64,000 nt of DNA from Ananas comosus (GCF_001540865.1 NC_033630.1:9800430-9864429); one strand, 5' to 3'; positions 30,775 to 41,732 are shown, counted from the first letter of the stretch. Numbers and translations: made by a program. The notes: generated by a model not told the origin, from the letters alone.

Positions 30775-32494
30775 AAAATGTGGGGGCGAAGTCGATTTTG
30801 GCATTCGGCGAACCGACGTGAAGTCCTCGGCAAAATCGGGCCGAGCTAGTGTTGATTTGGGCGAGGAAGGCTAAAGCCATTTCGTAAAGCTTGCCGAGAG
30901 AGATTTCCGAGGTCTCTACATCGATTAAAGGTGGGGGGTGCCATCCCGAAGCTTTCGAACTCTTTTCTATGTCTTAGATTGCATTTAATCTCATCTCTTC
31001 ATGTGCATTGTAGGATTGCATAGTAGCTCCATTCCTTATACTTTCTAAAAGATAACCTAGTGTACTTGGAACGCTTGGCAACTTAGATAGGTGAGGATTG
31101 GGTCGGAACGTGGATCCTATGATGCGAAAGAAAAGAGATGAACCCAATTGGGGTGTTGATGACATGGAAAGTAGTGTTATTGTCAAAGAACAAACGAGTG
31201 GCATCCAAATGTTGAATGATAACGAGTGGTATTAATGTAGTATAAATAACACTAGAGGTCGATGGACCTAGGGATAGGCGGATCCCTTAGAAAATGCCTT
31301 GTGAACAATGAATTTAGAAAAGCTAAATAGCATTGTATGAATGTCGGGAACAAATGATCCCGCGAGAAATGTTGACTCTAGTTGTAGAGCATCCTCACTG
31401 GGAGAGGATTTGATTGGGTTGTGGACCCTAGTTATAGTGCTTCCTCACTTGGAGAGGATTGGATTGGGTAGTAGACCCTAGTGATAGTGTATCCTCGCTT
31501 GGAGAGGATAGATCTAGCTCATAGTCTGCGTTTGGGGAGGTATAGCCATCCAATCCCCACATGGAGGGGATTGTCGTCGAGTACTCCGGAGTGTCGTGCG
31601 ACTAGGACCACTTGGAGGTCCGGACCACATGGAGGTCTGCAGACGGTCTCGGGCTTGGGTGCACTTGGAGCTCCCTCCCCACTTTGGGATTGAAGGGTGA
31701 GTTATAGGCGAGCCCTAGGGCCTCGCCACAGATTGAGTAAATGGAAAAGTTAAAGGTTTAAAAATGTCATTGAACATTACTATTTGAACATGGATAGAAT
31801 TTGTTAGCATGGTAGAAACCTGTATTATATGATGCATGCATTCATATTCATGATTATGGGCATAATAGCATAGTTTTCCTACTATCGCATTTACAGCTTT
31901 CAGATACATATCTATCTATCTATCTATCTGTTGTTGCTTGTGCCCACTTGGACCTAGTGGGGAGATCGGCAGAGTCGGCGGCCGAGTCCACTGGGAACTA
32001 TGGAAGATAGTTCTCACCCCACTTTATTTCCAGTGGTAGGTACAGGGTTGCCGAGAGAGGACCGCGGCAAGGGCATCGCGCCCGACCAGCGAGACCGTGA
32101 TAGTATAGTAGCTTTCCTTTTTGCATTAGTTCACCTATGTACTGAGAGAGATTCATTGTAGGTGAGGATTTGGGAGAGCCATGTATTTTGAGATGGAAAA
32201 TGTATTCATTTAAAGAAAATGATGTAAATGGGAATGATGAAACTATTATAATAGTTAGTAAAGTACTCTCTTTATTTCACATGTGTATCTTGTGGATTAC
32301 TTGCTCCTTGTGTTGTTGGCACTGTTTGTGCCCTTGTGGATGTATATGTTTAGAATTTAAATTTCTGGGTAAATTCTTGTACACGTTCCTGTTGTTGAGC
32401 CTTGGGCGGACAGGGGATGTGCTGTCCGTTCGGCGGTTCGCCGCAGCAGCCGAACCGTGCCAAATTGGTAGTGGTTTCCGGGCGGGGCATGACA
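30775..32494 (+). mobile_element. Element C 3' LTR, 5'-truncated
   Basis: Matches 20729-22442 closely and ends GGGCGGGGCATGACA, followed by ATACT. The hairpin array is kept (31390-31675). Its first stem is ATCCTC/GAGGAT, where the 5' LTR has ATCCTT/GAGGAT, and its AATCCCC/GGGGATT stem is perfect, where the 5' LTR has a wobble. ACTCCGGAGT is at 31583-31592 and the common hairpin at 31991-32016. Confidence 0.9.
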
Positions 32495-32499
32495 ATACT

Positions 32500-32767
32500 T
32501 GCATAGACAAGTTAAACTTGGCATATAATTGATAAAACTAGCATAAATTTCATGTTACTAACTATGATCTACTTGATAACTAGCACCTGATATTATACTT
32601 AGATCCCGACCTATAGGAAGGTAGAGGACATTCCATATATGTTTGAGACATGACAATTGAAAATCTTGTATTATGGATCATGTTTGCTTGCCATTGTGCT
32701 CATTCGCACATGCTTTACATGCTTGTGAGGGTCGCTCCCCACAAGCCGGCACTTCGCAGTTCACCTA
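32500..32767 (+). mobile_element. Element B 3' LTR, segment 3
   Basis: LTR body after element C, including a CTTGTGAGGGTCGCTCCCCACAAG hairpin-type sequence (about 32728-32752). It ends ...GTTCACCTA, where D begins. Confidence 0.7.
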
Positions 32768-34510
32768 TATAACACATTGAAACCCGAAAGAAATTATCGA
32801 ACTTTACCCAAATTGGTTACAGTTGTCGAGGGAAATGGATGGGCAAGTTCTAATTAACATTCCAACTATGTTGGAAGGGTTAAAAATGAGTTTAAGAGGT
32901 GTTAGAAACGTTTTAGCATCGGCCGGCGCGAAACAGAATTGAAAACGACGCAAAACTGCATTCTAGAGCAAAGTGTACCGGTACAACCAGCGAGTTGTCA
33001 CCGGTACAGCCCTGCAAACCGAGAAAAGTAAGCTCTCGGGTTTGAGAAAAATACGAAGTGTACCGGTACACTTTGAAAATGTACCGGTACAAATGCTACG
33101 AAACTGAGAGATCTGCTCTCCGGTTGCCTCTGCGCAGAAAATGTACCGGTACAAAATCCCGTGTACCAGTACACTTTGGTCTGGCAGCAAAGAAAGGACT
33201 TGATGCAAATAAGAAAGTTTGGGGGGCTTAGTTGCTATTGTTGCAACCCTTATATGACCCAGCCCTTCTCCTTTCACAGCAGCAGCCACCCTTTCACTCT
33301 CCCTCTCATTTCCCTCTTTCTCTCTCTAGAGAGCTTGGCCTAGGGCTTGGAGGAGAAAGCTTGGAAGCTTGGAGAAGGTGGATTTTGGAGGTTGTGGTGG
33401 CTCTAGAAGCTCTCCTACAACAAGGATTTGGGGATAGCTTGTAGCCAAGGTGAGTTTATACATCAACTCCTCTAGGGTTAGGATTTTTATCTTAGGTTTT
33501 GGAGTTTTGGTCTCTTTAGAGACTTTCGAAGTATAATAGAGACCTTAAACCCATGAAAATCCATGGTTTTTCAAGGTGCTGTCATGGTGGTTAGCTAGGG
33601 TTTATAGTAGATGCCCTAGGGATGTTTGGAAAGGCTTGGAAATGGTATTAGAAAGCTTCCTAATTGAATCTAAGCTAGCTTTTGCTTAAGAATGAGATCA
33701 ACTTAGGAAGAAACCCTATATGACATTGTTAGGGCTTGAAAATTAGAGCTTTTGCCTCCGGTTGTTTTCAAGGTAAATTGACCTCTTGAAATCCTAATTA
33801 GGGGTATTCCCGACGCGTGGGACAACTCCGTTTAACGTTACGAAAAGTCTAGATATGAGATCTTGTGTATAGGGCCTAATTCGGCACTATTTTGGGTATA
33901 GGTCGCGGGAGAGACGTCCTAAAATCACGAGTCGAATTACAACCCTTCTATACTATTTGAGGTGGGGGGTGCACGCCGGAATCATCGGATTCCCCTTTAT
34001 GTCTATTTTCACCTTTGTTGAGCATACTTGTATATAGAATCATTCATACATGATAGGGTAATTTTACATGTGAAACTTGGTTAGACATCATTTATATACT
34101 TCTAATGTAGTTGAACATAGAGAATGATAGAACCATAATGGACATGTATGGTAGACTCCCTAAAGATTGTATGAATGTGAGATTTTGACTTTGACAATAG
34201 TAAATAAGGGTGGCATTGACAATAGAGACAAGATTGGCATCGAGATATATATTGTTAAACCTAGTTTAAACAATAGTGGCATTGTGACAAGAATGACTTA
34301 GAAAGTGGCATGAATAAATAGGTAGAAATCTATTATGATGACGGCATTGTGACTAGTCGGGCCCGGATCGACCAAATTGGCGATAGCGGGACGTGATACT
34401 CCGGGAGTGACTGAGCTAAGATCCGTACGATATTGAGAAAGACATACGCTTATTGAGATTCTCTTACATAGCATGTATTTCATACTACATATGCTGGGCG
34501 ACCAAATAAA
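32768..34510 (+). mobile_element. Element D: family III-like LTR, 3' end missing
   Basis: Starts TATAACACATTG (the usual TGTAACAC with G-to-A). It carries TGTACCGGTACA palindromes (32975-33175), a CTTTCTCTCTC tract (33290-33330), a consensus-like donor CCAAG/GTGAGT (33445-33455), and a body resembling H (GACGCGT...AACGTTA near 33808-33842). Its end GGCGTGACA is not found. The right limit is uncertain, merging into a Ty1/copia-like stretch. ACCTA before it (32763-32767) resembles GCCTA at 35713-35717. Confidence 0.6.
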
Positions 34511-35107
34511 GAGGATGAGTGAATGGATCCCTACTTCCTCATCGTGTGAGTTCTTATGGACATTATTTTGAGGCGATGTCCTATATATGTTAGATGCCCT
34601 TAGTGACTTTTGACTATGTCATTAAGTGAAAGAATTGATATTGCTACTTTAGCATGTTTTCTACGGCTATGAGTGATGCGGCTTTATGGGGCATTGCTTA
34701 GAAAGCAAATAGTTCTCAACTTACTTGCATAAGGGCTCAAGGAAGACTAGTTGAATTACATTCAGATACTTTGACTCATTGTCGACAAGTTGTGTCGCTT
34801 CAGCATAGCGAAACAATCATGAGTATAGTGTCATAATATGCGCAATAGAGGTTAGCATGGCTCTTTGAGGGATTAGAGATGCTGAACCTGATGTAATTCA
34901 ATTGTCTAGGGCTTCACGAGTCTAATATTTCTTTTTAAGGGTTGATGTCTCTATGCTGGTCGTATGCGGTTTCTAGTATAGAGCTCCTAAAATGCAGGTT
35001 GACTCGGCGGTCGCACTGTTCATTCCCTGTATGAATAGAATTAATAGTGGTGTAATGTTGAGGAAGTGGTTACGATGGCATCGATCCTGCTATGTGCGAG
35101 TGGGAGA
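34511..35107 (+). mobile_element. Probable Ty1/copia 3' internal remnant
   Basis: No coding similarity recognised. The reason for the call is its end: GAGTGGGAGA (35098-35107) directly before TGTTGG, a typical Ty1/copia polypurine tract and LTR start. The left limit is arbitrary. Confidence 0.4.
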
Positions 35108-35599
35108 TGTTGGCATTCGGTTAAATCGAATCGGGTGCGCCCATAATCGGGCTCGATCCGACGGATATTATGTTATCTAATTGGATTAGGATTAATCTCG
35201 CTTTCAAATTGGAAAGCTAATTAGAGATAAATTCTAATCATATTAGGATAACAATTAATAACCAATTTGGCCTTATCTATTACGCTATTAGGATTTTGGA
35301 ATCCCTTATAAATATACGGGCGATCCCACATAAAACGATAATGGAAAAAGAAAGAGAAATAAGAAAACAAAAGAGAGAAACCACATCCTCCATTAACCTA
35401 TTATTCTAGAGGGACTTGGACGGTGGATTTGCGATCGTGCTCGTTTGTAGTTCGATCCACCACGGGTTCGGAGCTTTAGAGGACCTTCAAGGACGATCCA
35501 AGCACATGTGAATCAATCTCTACGATCCGGGCTCATCGCGTTGTAGTGCGAATCACTTCCGCAAAAAGGTACGAACGGATACTTCCGCTGCGTTCTACA
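35108..35599 (+). mobile_element. Ty1/copia-type LTR (about 492 bp)
   Basis: TGTTGGCATTCGG...GCGTTCTACA, with a TATA-like CTTATAAATATACG near 35308 followed by a purine-rich leader. Length, ends and the preceding polypurine tract fit a copia 3' LTR. No matching target duplication is seen, so the left half of the element was lost or rearranged. Confidence 0.65.
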
Positions 35600-36641
35600 G
35601 TTTGAGACATGACGATTGAGAACTTTGTATTATGGATCATGCTTGTTTGCCATTGTGCTCATTCGCACATGCCTGTGAGGGTCGCTTCCCACAAGCCGAC
35701 ACTCCGGAGTTCGCCTACGCGACATTGTGCTCGCTCGTGCGGGGTTGGGTGCCGAAGTAGATTGCCGTGGAGAGTGCATGCTACCACGGAGCCATTAGGC
35801 GCGGCGCAAGCCGGACTACCTTATGTAGGTCCTTATGAATTGAACAAAGATGCTAAATTGTATTAGTAAAATGGTCACTACTAGATAGGGCACATTTATG
35901 TCATGATATAGTATGCTTACTCGTATAGAGTAGTTCATGTATTTGTTGCACTCTGATAGTTGCATTGGTAGTATAGTAATTTTATTGTTCACTAGTTGCT
36001 TATTATCCCTATCATATAGTAATCATAAGTATAGTAATTTTATTGTTCACTAGTTGCTTATTATGCCTATCATATAGTAATCATACATGCTTCTTATTTG
36101 CATTTCAGAAACCTAGTGGTGTAATTCGCTGAGGTCGGCGGCTTACCCACTGGGAACTATTGACTAATAGTTCTCATGCCCTATTTATTGTTGTTTTATT
36201 TACAGAGCCATCCACCGTGGGAGAGGTTAGGGATTGCGGCAAGGGAGTCGCGTTTAGCTAGGCATAGCTTGGAGTCCTGCTAGGTGATCACCTCTCTGTT
36301 TTGGTTGTGTGGACGAGGGTGATGTTTTACTCGTGTATAGAGACTACCACATGTATATATAACTGTTTTGTGACCGTGTGATGTATGAGTGTTGTTGGAG
36401 AGTTATATTTACAGTTGTATACTCTTGTTTCCTATTGTCTTTAGTAGATATTGTATATGTTACACTCTTGCTTTTAGTACTTCTAATATATTTTGTACAT
36501 TCTATGCTCTGATACCATGTTAGAATCTTCTATTGATTGTTACTCTTCTAGCATGGTTTTGGTAGACGCCATATATACTTTAGGTATATGGCGGGTCTGT
36601 ACATATACCGGATAGTCTTCCGCTAGAACCCGGGCGTGACA
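35600..36641 (+). mobile_element. Family I-like LTR 3' segment, probably the end of B
   Basis: Starts GTTTGAGACATGACG, which repeats 32650 onwards with about 10% difference and one gap, then continues past the D insertion point to CCGGGCGTGACA (36641). It contains ACTCCGGAGT (35701-35710), a local duplication of about 45 bp (about 35966-36090) and the common hairpin (36150-36176). ATACA (36642-36646) may be the target copy of B. Confidence 0.7.
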
Positions 36642-36874
36642 ATACATGTACATATATCATATATTTAAAATCCTTTAGTAGAGATTTGAAAATCTAATTT
36701 AATCAATAGAATTTAAATTATTAACTTTGTATGTCATATCTGTTTAATTAAATTTTGATATCAAAATATTTATCATTTAATATAAGTTGTGGTGTATAGA
36801 ATGTTAATATATATCATGTGCATGTAACATTTTAATCAAAAAAGTTATTCATAGAACGGTCTCTAAAACTTTTA
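36642..36874. other. AT-rich spacer
   Basis: First non-LTR DNA right of the nest. No gene is seen. It ends with the TTA target copy of the next element. Confidence 0.6.
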
Positions 36875-37639
36875 GGGCGTGTTTGGTTCGCTTCTTTTTC
36901 ACCCTGGAATCAGAATCGGAATGGATGAATCCGTTTGTGACTGTTTGGTATGCGGGAGTCCCATTCCGATTCCAATTCCCAAGTGGAATGGGAAATGCCC
37001 CAGAAGTTGAATCCGGCCGGAATGGATATTTATTCGGATTAAATTTATTTTTTCAACTTTTTTTAATTAAAATATGAGTTTAAATTTACAAATTAAATTT
37101 ATAATTTTAAATTTTAATTTGAATTTGAATTAAAAATTAAAATTTAATCAAGTATTTTGAAATTAACTTATAAATTTGAATTTAAATTAAATTTTAATTT
37201 ATATAAAATTTTATTCAAATTTTATTTAAAACTTAAATTAAATTTACGGATTCAAATTAAAATTTAAATTGTAATTTTATTTGATTGAATAAATCAATAA
37301 TTTTAGTTTTATATTTTGAATTATCCACTCAACTTCAAGTTTAATTTTTTTAAAAAAATAAATTTAAAATTTTGACATTATTTCAAATTTTGATCTAAAT
37401 TTTTAATATTATATTTTAAATTTGAATTTAAATTAATATATTAGAAAGATAAAGTTAGTATATAATTTGATTGTTTTTATAATCTACCTGAACCAAACAC
37501 CGACAATGAGAATAATTTATTCGATTTCGATTCAGATAACAAACCAAACAGAATTAGGCAATGAGTCATTCCGATTCCGATTCTAGCTTATTCCGATTCC
37601 GATTATGATTCCGATTCCGACTTCGAACCAAACGCGCCC
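36875..37639. mobile_element. Harbinger-type non-autonomous element (765 bp)
   Basis: Terminal inverted repeats GGGCGTGTTTGGTTCG (left) and CGAACCAAACGCGCCC (right), matching at 15 of 16 positions and flanked by TTA on both sides (36872-36874, 37640-37642). TTA duplications with GGG-type ends are typical of PIF/Harbinger (Tourist-like) elements. The inside is very AT-rich with ATTCCGATTCCG repeats near both ends and no transposase. Confidence 0.85.
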
Positions 37640-37642
37640 TTA

Positions 37643-37876
37643 AATCTGATTAAATTTTAAATAAAATCGTTAGAATAATGTAACTATTCAAAATTAAAGA
37701 AAATATTAGTAAATAAACGAGTTATTTTTGTAATGTATATAACACTATTTGATAATATTTGTATTTAGTTATAATTTATTAATCTTACAAGTTTAATAAT
37801 TATATATTTTAATTAATTAAAATACGATTTATCCGCTGCGAAAGTTGGGGCCTGCATAGTATTTGTTAGGTCCATA
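37643..37876. other. AT-rich spacer
   Basis: No gene or recognisable repeat seen. Confidence 0.5.
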
Positions 37877-38005
37877 GGGATGTGGTGTAGCCAAAGTTAG
37901 TCTATTTGCTGTCAAAGTAGCTTAGGCATGGACTAGCTAGTTGCGACACTTGTAATTTATTTGGGCTGTCAAAGTAGTCTATTTGCTTGTTGGTCCACCG
38001 TCCTA

Positions 38006-38044
<39 letters not shown>

Positions 38045-38080
38045 TGTGGTGTAGCCAAAGTAGTCTATTGCTGTCAAAGT
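37877..38080. repeat. Direct repeat around a GA microsatellite
   Basis: GGGATGTGGTGTAGCCAAAG followed by a CTATT-GCTGTCAAAGTA tail occurs at 37877-37919 and again at 38041-38080, with (GA)n at 38009-38040 between. Inside is the left arm (37981-38004) of a 24-bp inverted repeat whose right arm is at 39414-39437. Confidence 0.8.
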
Positions 38081-38109
38081 AAGAGCCATGTTTATTGGTG
38101 TGCCACATC

Positions 38110-39385
38110 TAGGGCTGCAAATGAGCGAGCCGGCTCGCGTTCGACTCGCGTTCGACTCGATATTTGGCTCGCGAGCTCGACTCGAATTAAATGAGCTGAG
38201 CTTGAAACAAAAAAGGCTCGAAATTTATTTCAAGCCGAGCTTGAGTATTACTCGGCTCGCTTCGAATTAGGCTCGAAAAGCTCGAGTATATATATATATA
38301 ATATATATAATATATATATAGTAGAGCTACTATGCTATCGAATGTATAGAGGATATGGTGCTTTCGATTTTTTGATTCTTAGATCAGGGCCCTTTAATAA
38401 TTTCTTTGAAATTAATACTAGGGATATATTTAATCCTGGGGGGGACCGCAATCATCCCAATCATACAATTCTTAATCAAAGGATAAAATTCGAAAACATC
38501 AAATCTCTATATTTTCGATAGCATATAGTTCTACACTATATAATATATATATATATATTAAAAAATATATAAATATAATATATTTTAATTATATATAGCG
38601 CTGAGTGAATATCTGAGTTTTTAAAAATTGGGTCCAATATTGTTGGCCCATAAAAACAAAGCCAACAGACAAATAAAAGAGCAAAATTTCACTAAATTTA
38701 TATATATTTCCTTTCTTTCTTTCTTTCTTTCACAGAACTCTAAATTTTTAATATATTTCTCTCTTTCTCTTTTTCTGTCTCTCACCCTAAGCAGCCAAGC
38801 CGAAAGCCCTCAAAATTACCAAGTAACAAACAGTATATGTCTGCCGTTGCCTACCTTGCTATTAATTGTAAGCTTGAGAAAATATACAGAATATTTAAAG
38901 TAAAAAATTATTATTCATATAAAATTTTAATTTTTGTTCTATATGATTGGAGAGTTTAATCCAATATTTATCTATATAATTTATTTATTTTTTACTGCAT
39001 AAATGAAAATGAATAATATGGAGATTGAAGGCGGAAGAAAAGACATGTGAGACTGAAAAGATTAGATATTCAACTCATAAATTATTTTTTTCGTATTATA
39101 ATACTATATTTTATATAATTATTTTGTACTTTGAACTATTAGACATATTTTTGTATCAAATTATAGATAATGTTCTATACAAATTAAACTATTGATCGTA
39201 TGATGTTGAGAATTTCAAACGGCTCGTTTAGGGCTCGAGCTCGCTCGACTCGAAATTAGGCTCGCTCGAGCTCGGCTCGAATTAATTTCAATCCAAGCTT
39301 GAGCTTAAATTTAAGTTCGAAATTAATTTCAAGCCGAATTTGAGCCGAGGTAAGCTCGCTCGAGCTCGGCTCGTTTCCACCCCTA
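38110..39385. mobile_element. hAT-type non-autonomous element (1276 bp)
   Basis: Ends TAGGGCTGCAAATGAGC (left) and, in reverse complement, TAGGGGTGGAAACGAGC (right), with long GGCTCGAGC-rich subterminal inverted repeats, flanked by a perfect 8-bp duplication GCCACATC (38102-38109, 39386-39393). Eight-base duplications and TAGGG ends are hAT features. No transposase is present. A smaller element is nested at 38321-38534. Confidence 0.88.
38321..38534. mobile_element. Small nested MITE in TA-rich DNA
   Basis: Left end GTAGAGCTACTATGCTATCG and right end (reverse complement) GTAGAACTATATGCTATCG give long imperfect inverted repeats that continue inwards. Both sides are (TA)n, so the exact duplication is hidden. 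A similar end occurs at about 43336-43389. Confidence 0.7.
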
Positions 39386-39440
39386 GCCACATCCCTCGCT
39401 CTCGCAATCGAGAAGGACGGTGGACCAACAAGCAAATAAT

Positions 39441-40005
39441 GTGGCACTAGCTTAATTTGCAGAAGCGTGATGCACTATTTAAGTCTTTATAAAGATCAAT
39501 ATGGCTGTAGATAATCACCAGTAGCAAGATCTTTATTTCAAGAGGATAGTACATTGGTCTGCTTCATTTTATTTCCTTTTGTGGTAAGTTCTCCTCCGTC
39601 TCACCGTCCTTTTTCTTTCTCCTTCTTTGAGCATAAAGCATAGACTATATACGCTTCCGCTCCGTTTATGTATACTATTATCAGTTTAATATCAGGTATG
39701 CCTCACCTTAATTTCCATCCCCACTTTTCTATCACAGTCCTCGCAGACCATAAACGAAAGTGGGTGCGCGCGTCTTACTTACGACGAGTATATAAAACAG
39801 AAACAAAAGAGTTGATACAAAAGAAGCTGAGAATCAAACTATCCACCCGGAAAGTATAGTTTCAGGTCTGTAAAAAGTTCTCCACTCACTTATTACTCTC
39901 GTTTGTGTAACTTTCATAGTTACACAAATCGATAGAGCCTAAGACTTTTGTTTCCTTTAACTTTAGGTTTGTCTGCTGGAAATATTGGAACTACTCCCTG
40001 CCAAG
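39441..40005 (+). promoter_or_regulatory. Upstream region and probable 5' leader of the WEB-family gene
   Basis: Contains a TATA-like TATATAAAA at 39789-39797. A donor-like TTTCAG/GTCTGT (about 39860-39871) and an acceptor-like TTTAACTTTAG (to 39966) could bound an intron of about 100 bp. A stronger donor-like GTGGTAAGT is near 39580. No protein match was recognised in the upstream frames. Confidence 0.45.
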
Positions 40006-41595
40006 ATGGAATTCAGCAGATCGGCAGATATCAGTGAATCGTCAGAAAGAGAGAGAGGCTGGGTAGAACTGAACCAGCTCACAGCTAGAAGTGCAGCAGG
40101 AGTGTCCAACTTCGATGTTTTCAGAGAAGCAGAATGCATCAAACAAGAATCAAGACAATTCATCAATTGCGATGCTGGTTCTGCTTTGGAACAATCGACA
40201 GAAGCTGAGAAGGAAATGTATTCCGGCCTTGCCGACAAACTGAGAATAGAAATGGAAGAAGCGAATGTTGAGCGGGTGTTTATTGATCTTGCTAGAGCCA
40301 AGGCTGAGAGAGAGTATACAGAAATAAAAGCCCAAAGAGAGGCAGAGGCTGCTCAATTTGATAGGAAAATAGAAACCACTAGTAGTAAGATCAGGTCGCT
40401 ATCCAAAGAACTCAATGCTGCCAAGGAGCTCGAAGCGGAGCTTATGGCAACATATCAGGATTTGAATGCCCTGCAGAATGAGATGGAGTTCATAAAAGTG
40501 ATGGAGAGAAGTTCTGAGAACAAGCGTTTGAGTGATAAACTCGAGTTAGCGTCATCTCAGGCAGAATTGGAGGCGGCAAGGAAAGAGCTTCTATCTCTCC
40601 GAGAAGAGGGATTTAAGCTAATGGCTGAAATGGATAATATAAGAGGAGAATCAATAGAGATTGCTGAAGAGAGAGAGCAGTTGGTGAAGTCTGGAAAGAA
40701 AAGAGAAGCCGATCTTCGGTCCGTCAACTCAAATCTTCACAAAGCCATTTCTAAACTTGAATTGGCAGCCTCAGCCGAGAAGAGGGCTGGCGCTGTTGTT
40801 GCGAATCTTTCAACAGCACTGCAGCAACTTCAGTCGGATGTTGCCGTGGCGAAGCGAGAAGCGGAGTTGACTAACCAGGAAGTATCAGCAATACAGGAAG
40901 AGACTGCGCAGATGTACTTGACCATTAAATTTTATGAAGAAAGACTCCGAGATGCGGCAAAGGAACTCGAAGCAGGTAAGGAGTTAGAAGCGGTGGCTCT
41001 CGAGCAGTTACAGACACTAACCGATAGTACAATGAGAGAGAGAGCGATCGCCGCTCTTTTTTGTTCGACGATAACTCTGTCCAGGTTTGAGTATTACTAT
41101 CTGATCAACCATGCAAGGTCGGCCCAAGAAGTTGCTGACATGAAGGTGGCTGCGGCTGAGGCATGTACCGAAGCAATTCAAGCTAGAGAGAAGGAGATGC
41201 ACTTTTTGATGGCCGAAACTACTCGGAGGGACGACTTCATGAGGCGGAAGAACAAGAAGACAGAGGAAAGACTGACGAGCTCGAGAGAACACGATCAGGA
41301 GAGAGAATTAGCAGAGCCATTAAAGCCTAAGCTTGCGATAGCAATGCCAAGAAGGTCGATTACTCTAGGCCGTGGTGGTTTAGCCGCTATGCAACCGAGA
41401 AGATCTATTACCTTAGCTGGTGGCGTAGCAGTAGCGGGAGAGTCAGGAACGGTAAGAAAGGTTAGAAGGTCATCATCACTTTTGCCGACGACACGGAGCA
41501 GCACCACCAGACCTCAGCCAGCATTCGCCTCCAGGAGAAAGGTGGTGGTGCACAGACTTGTTAATTTCTTGAGTTGGAGAGTTAGAAAGAACTAG
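40006..41595 (+). CDS. WEB-family coiled-coil protein
   Basis: Open frame of 529 codons from ATG 40006 to TAG 41593-41595. The frame opens after a TAG at 39964-39966, which is itself part of an acceptor-like site, so an upstream coding exon is possible. The protein is almost wholly charged helix with coiled-coil heptads (about residues 60-400). The family signature is ITLSRFEYYYL followed by A-rich helix (about residues 355-398), as in WEB1/PMI2-type proteins (ISLEEYEYL-like). The C-terminal tail is basic and Ser-rich, with two RRSITL repeats (about residues 446-470). Family members act in chloroplast photorelocation with partner coiled-coil proteins; this member's role is unknown. The usual N-terminal SPF..V motif is not seen. 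It is the only intact host gene here. Confidence 0.82.
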   Translation: MEFSRSADISESSERERGWVELNQLTARSAAGVSNFDVFREAECIKQESRQFINCDAGSALEQSTEAEKEMYSGLADKLRIEMEEANVERVFIDLARAKAEREYTEIKAQREAEAAQFDRKIETTSSKIRSLSKELNAAKELEAELMATYQDLNALQNEMEFIKVMERSSENKRLSDKLELASSQAELEAARKELLSLREEGFKLMAEMDNIRGESIEIAEEREQLVKSGKKREADLRSVNSNLHKAISKLELAASAEKRAGAVVANLSTALQQLQSDVAVAKREAELTNQEVSAIQEETAQMYLTIKFYEERLRDAAKELEAGKELEAVALEQLQTLTDSTMRERAIAALFCSTITLSRFEYYYLINHARSAQEVADMKVAAAEACTEAIQAREKEMHFLMAETTRRDDFMRRKNKKTEERLTSSREHDQERELAEPLKPKLAIAMPRRSITLGRGGLAAMQPRRSITLAGGVAVAGESGTVRKVRRSSSLLPTTRSSTTRPQPAFASRRKVVVHRLVNFLSWRVRKN

Positions 41596-41732
41596 GGAGG
41601 ACAATGTATTCTGGGAGCTTAATTTGGATGTTCGAAATCTCTTCTGGAGTGGTGTAGTGCAACGTATATTGCTCGTTTCTTCCTTTACTTGTTACCCGTT
41701 GTCGCCGAGCAAATTAATTACGGCCTGTACAT

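Larger units (their letters stand above)
19852..32494 (+). mobile_element. Element C: family II chromovirus with nested insertions and a deletion
   Basis: Bounded by a perfect ATACT duplication (19847-19851 and 32495-32499). Order: 5' LTR (19852-22442), primer site, gag-pol to integrase (to 26735), solo LTR H (26736-29388), integrase remainder (29394-29578), partial reverse LTR I (29579 on), a junction region, and a 3' LTR lacking its first about 880 bp (about 30775-32494). The rest of integrase, the chromodomain and the polypurine tract are gone, most simply by a deletion that also removed part of I. Confidence 0.9.
37981..39437. repeat. Perfect 24-bp inverted repeat flanking the hAT-type element
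   Basis: Arms 37981-38004 and 39414-39437 are exact reverse complements (left arm starts ATTTGCTTGTTGG). They are outside the hAT element's own ends and duplication, so they belong to the host locus or an older fold-back element. Confidence 0.85.

Noticed and set aside
30486..30880. Frames of 90-111 codons
   Set aside because: They span the deletion join and the start of a truncated LTR and follow the tandem motif.
33161..33444. Serine/leucine-rich frames in D
   Set aside because: Pyrimidine tract of an LTR read as protein.
5018..36641. Ogre- or Athila-type element with extra frames
   Set aside because: The C-terminal chromodomain and RT/integrase style place the elements with Del/Tekay chromoviruses; no envelope-like frame was seen.
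39668..39859. Small upstream gene of 63 codons
   Set aside because: It overlaps the TATA-like site and candidate intron of the WEB gene and shows no domain.
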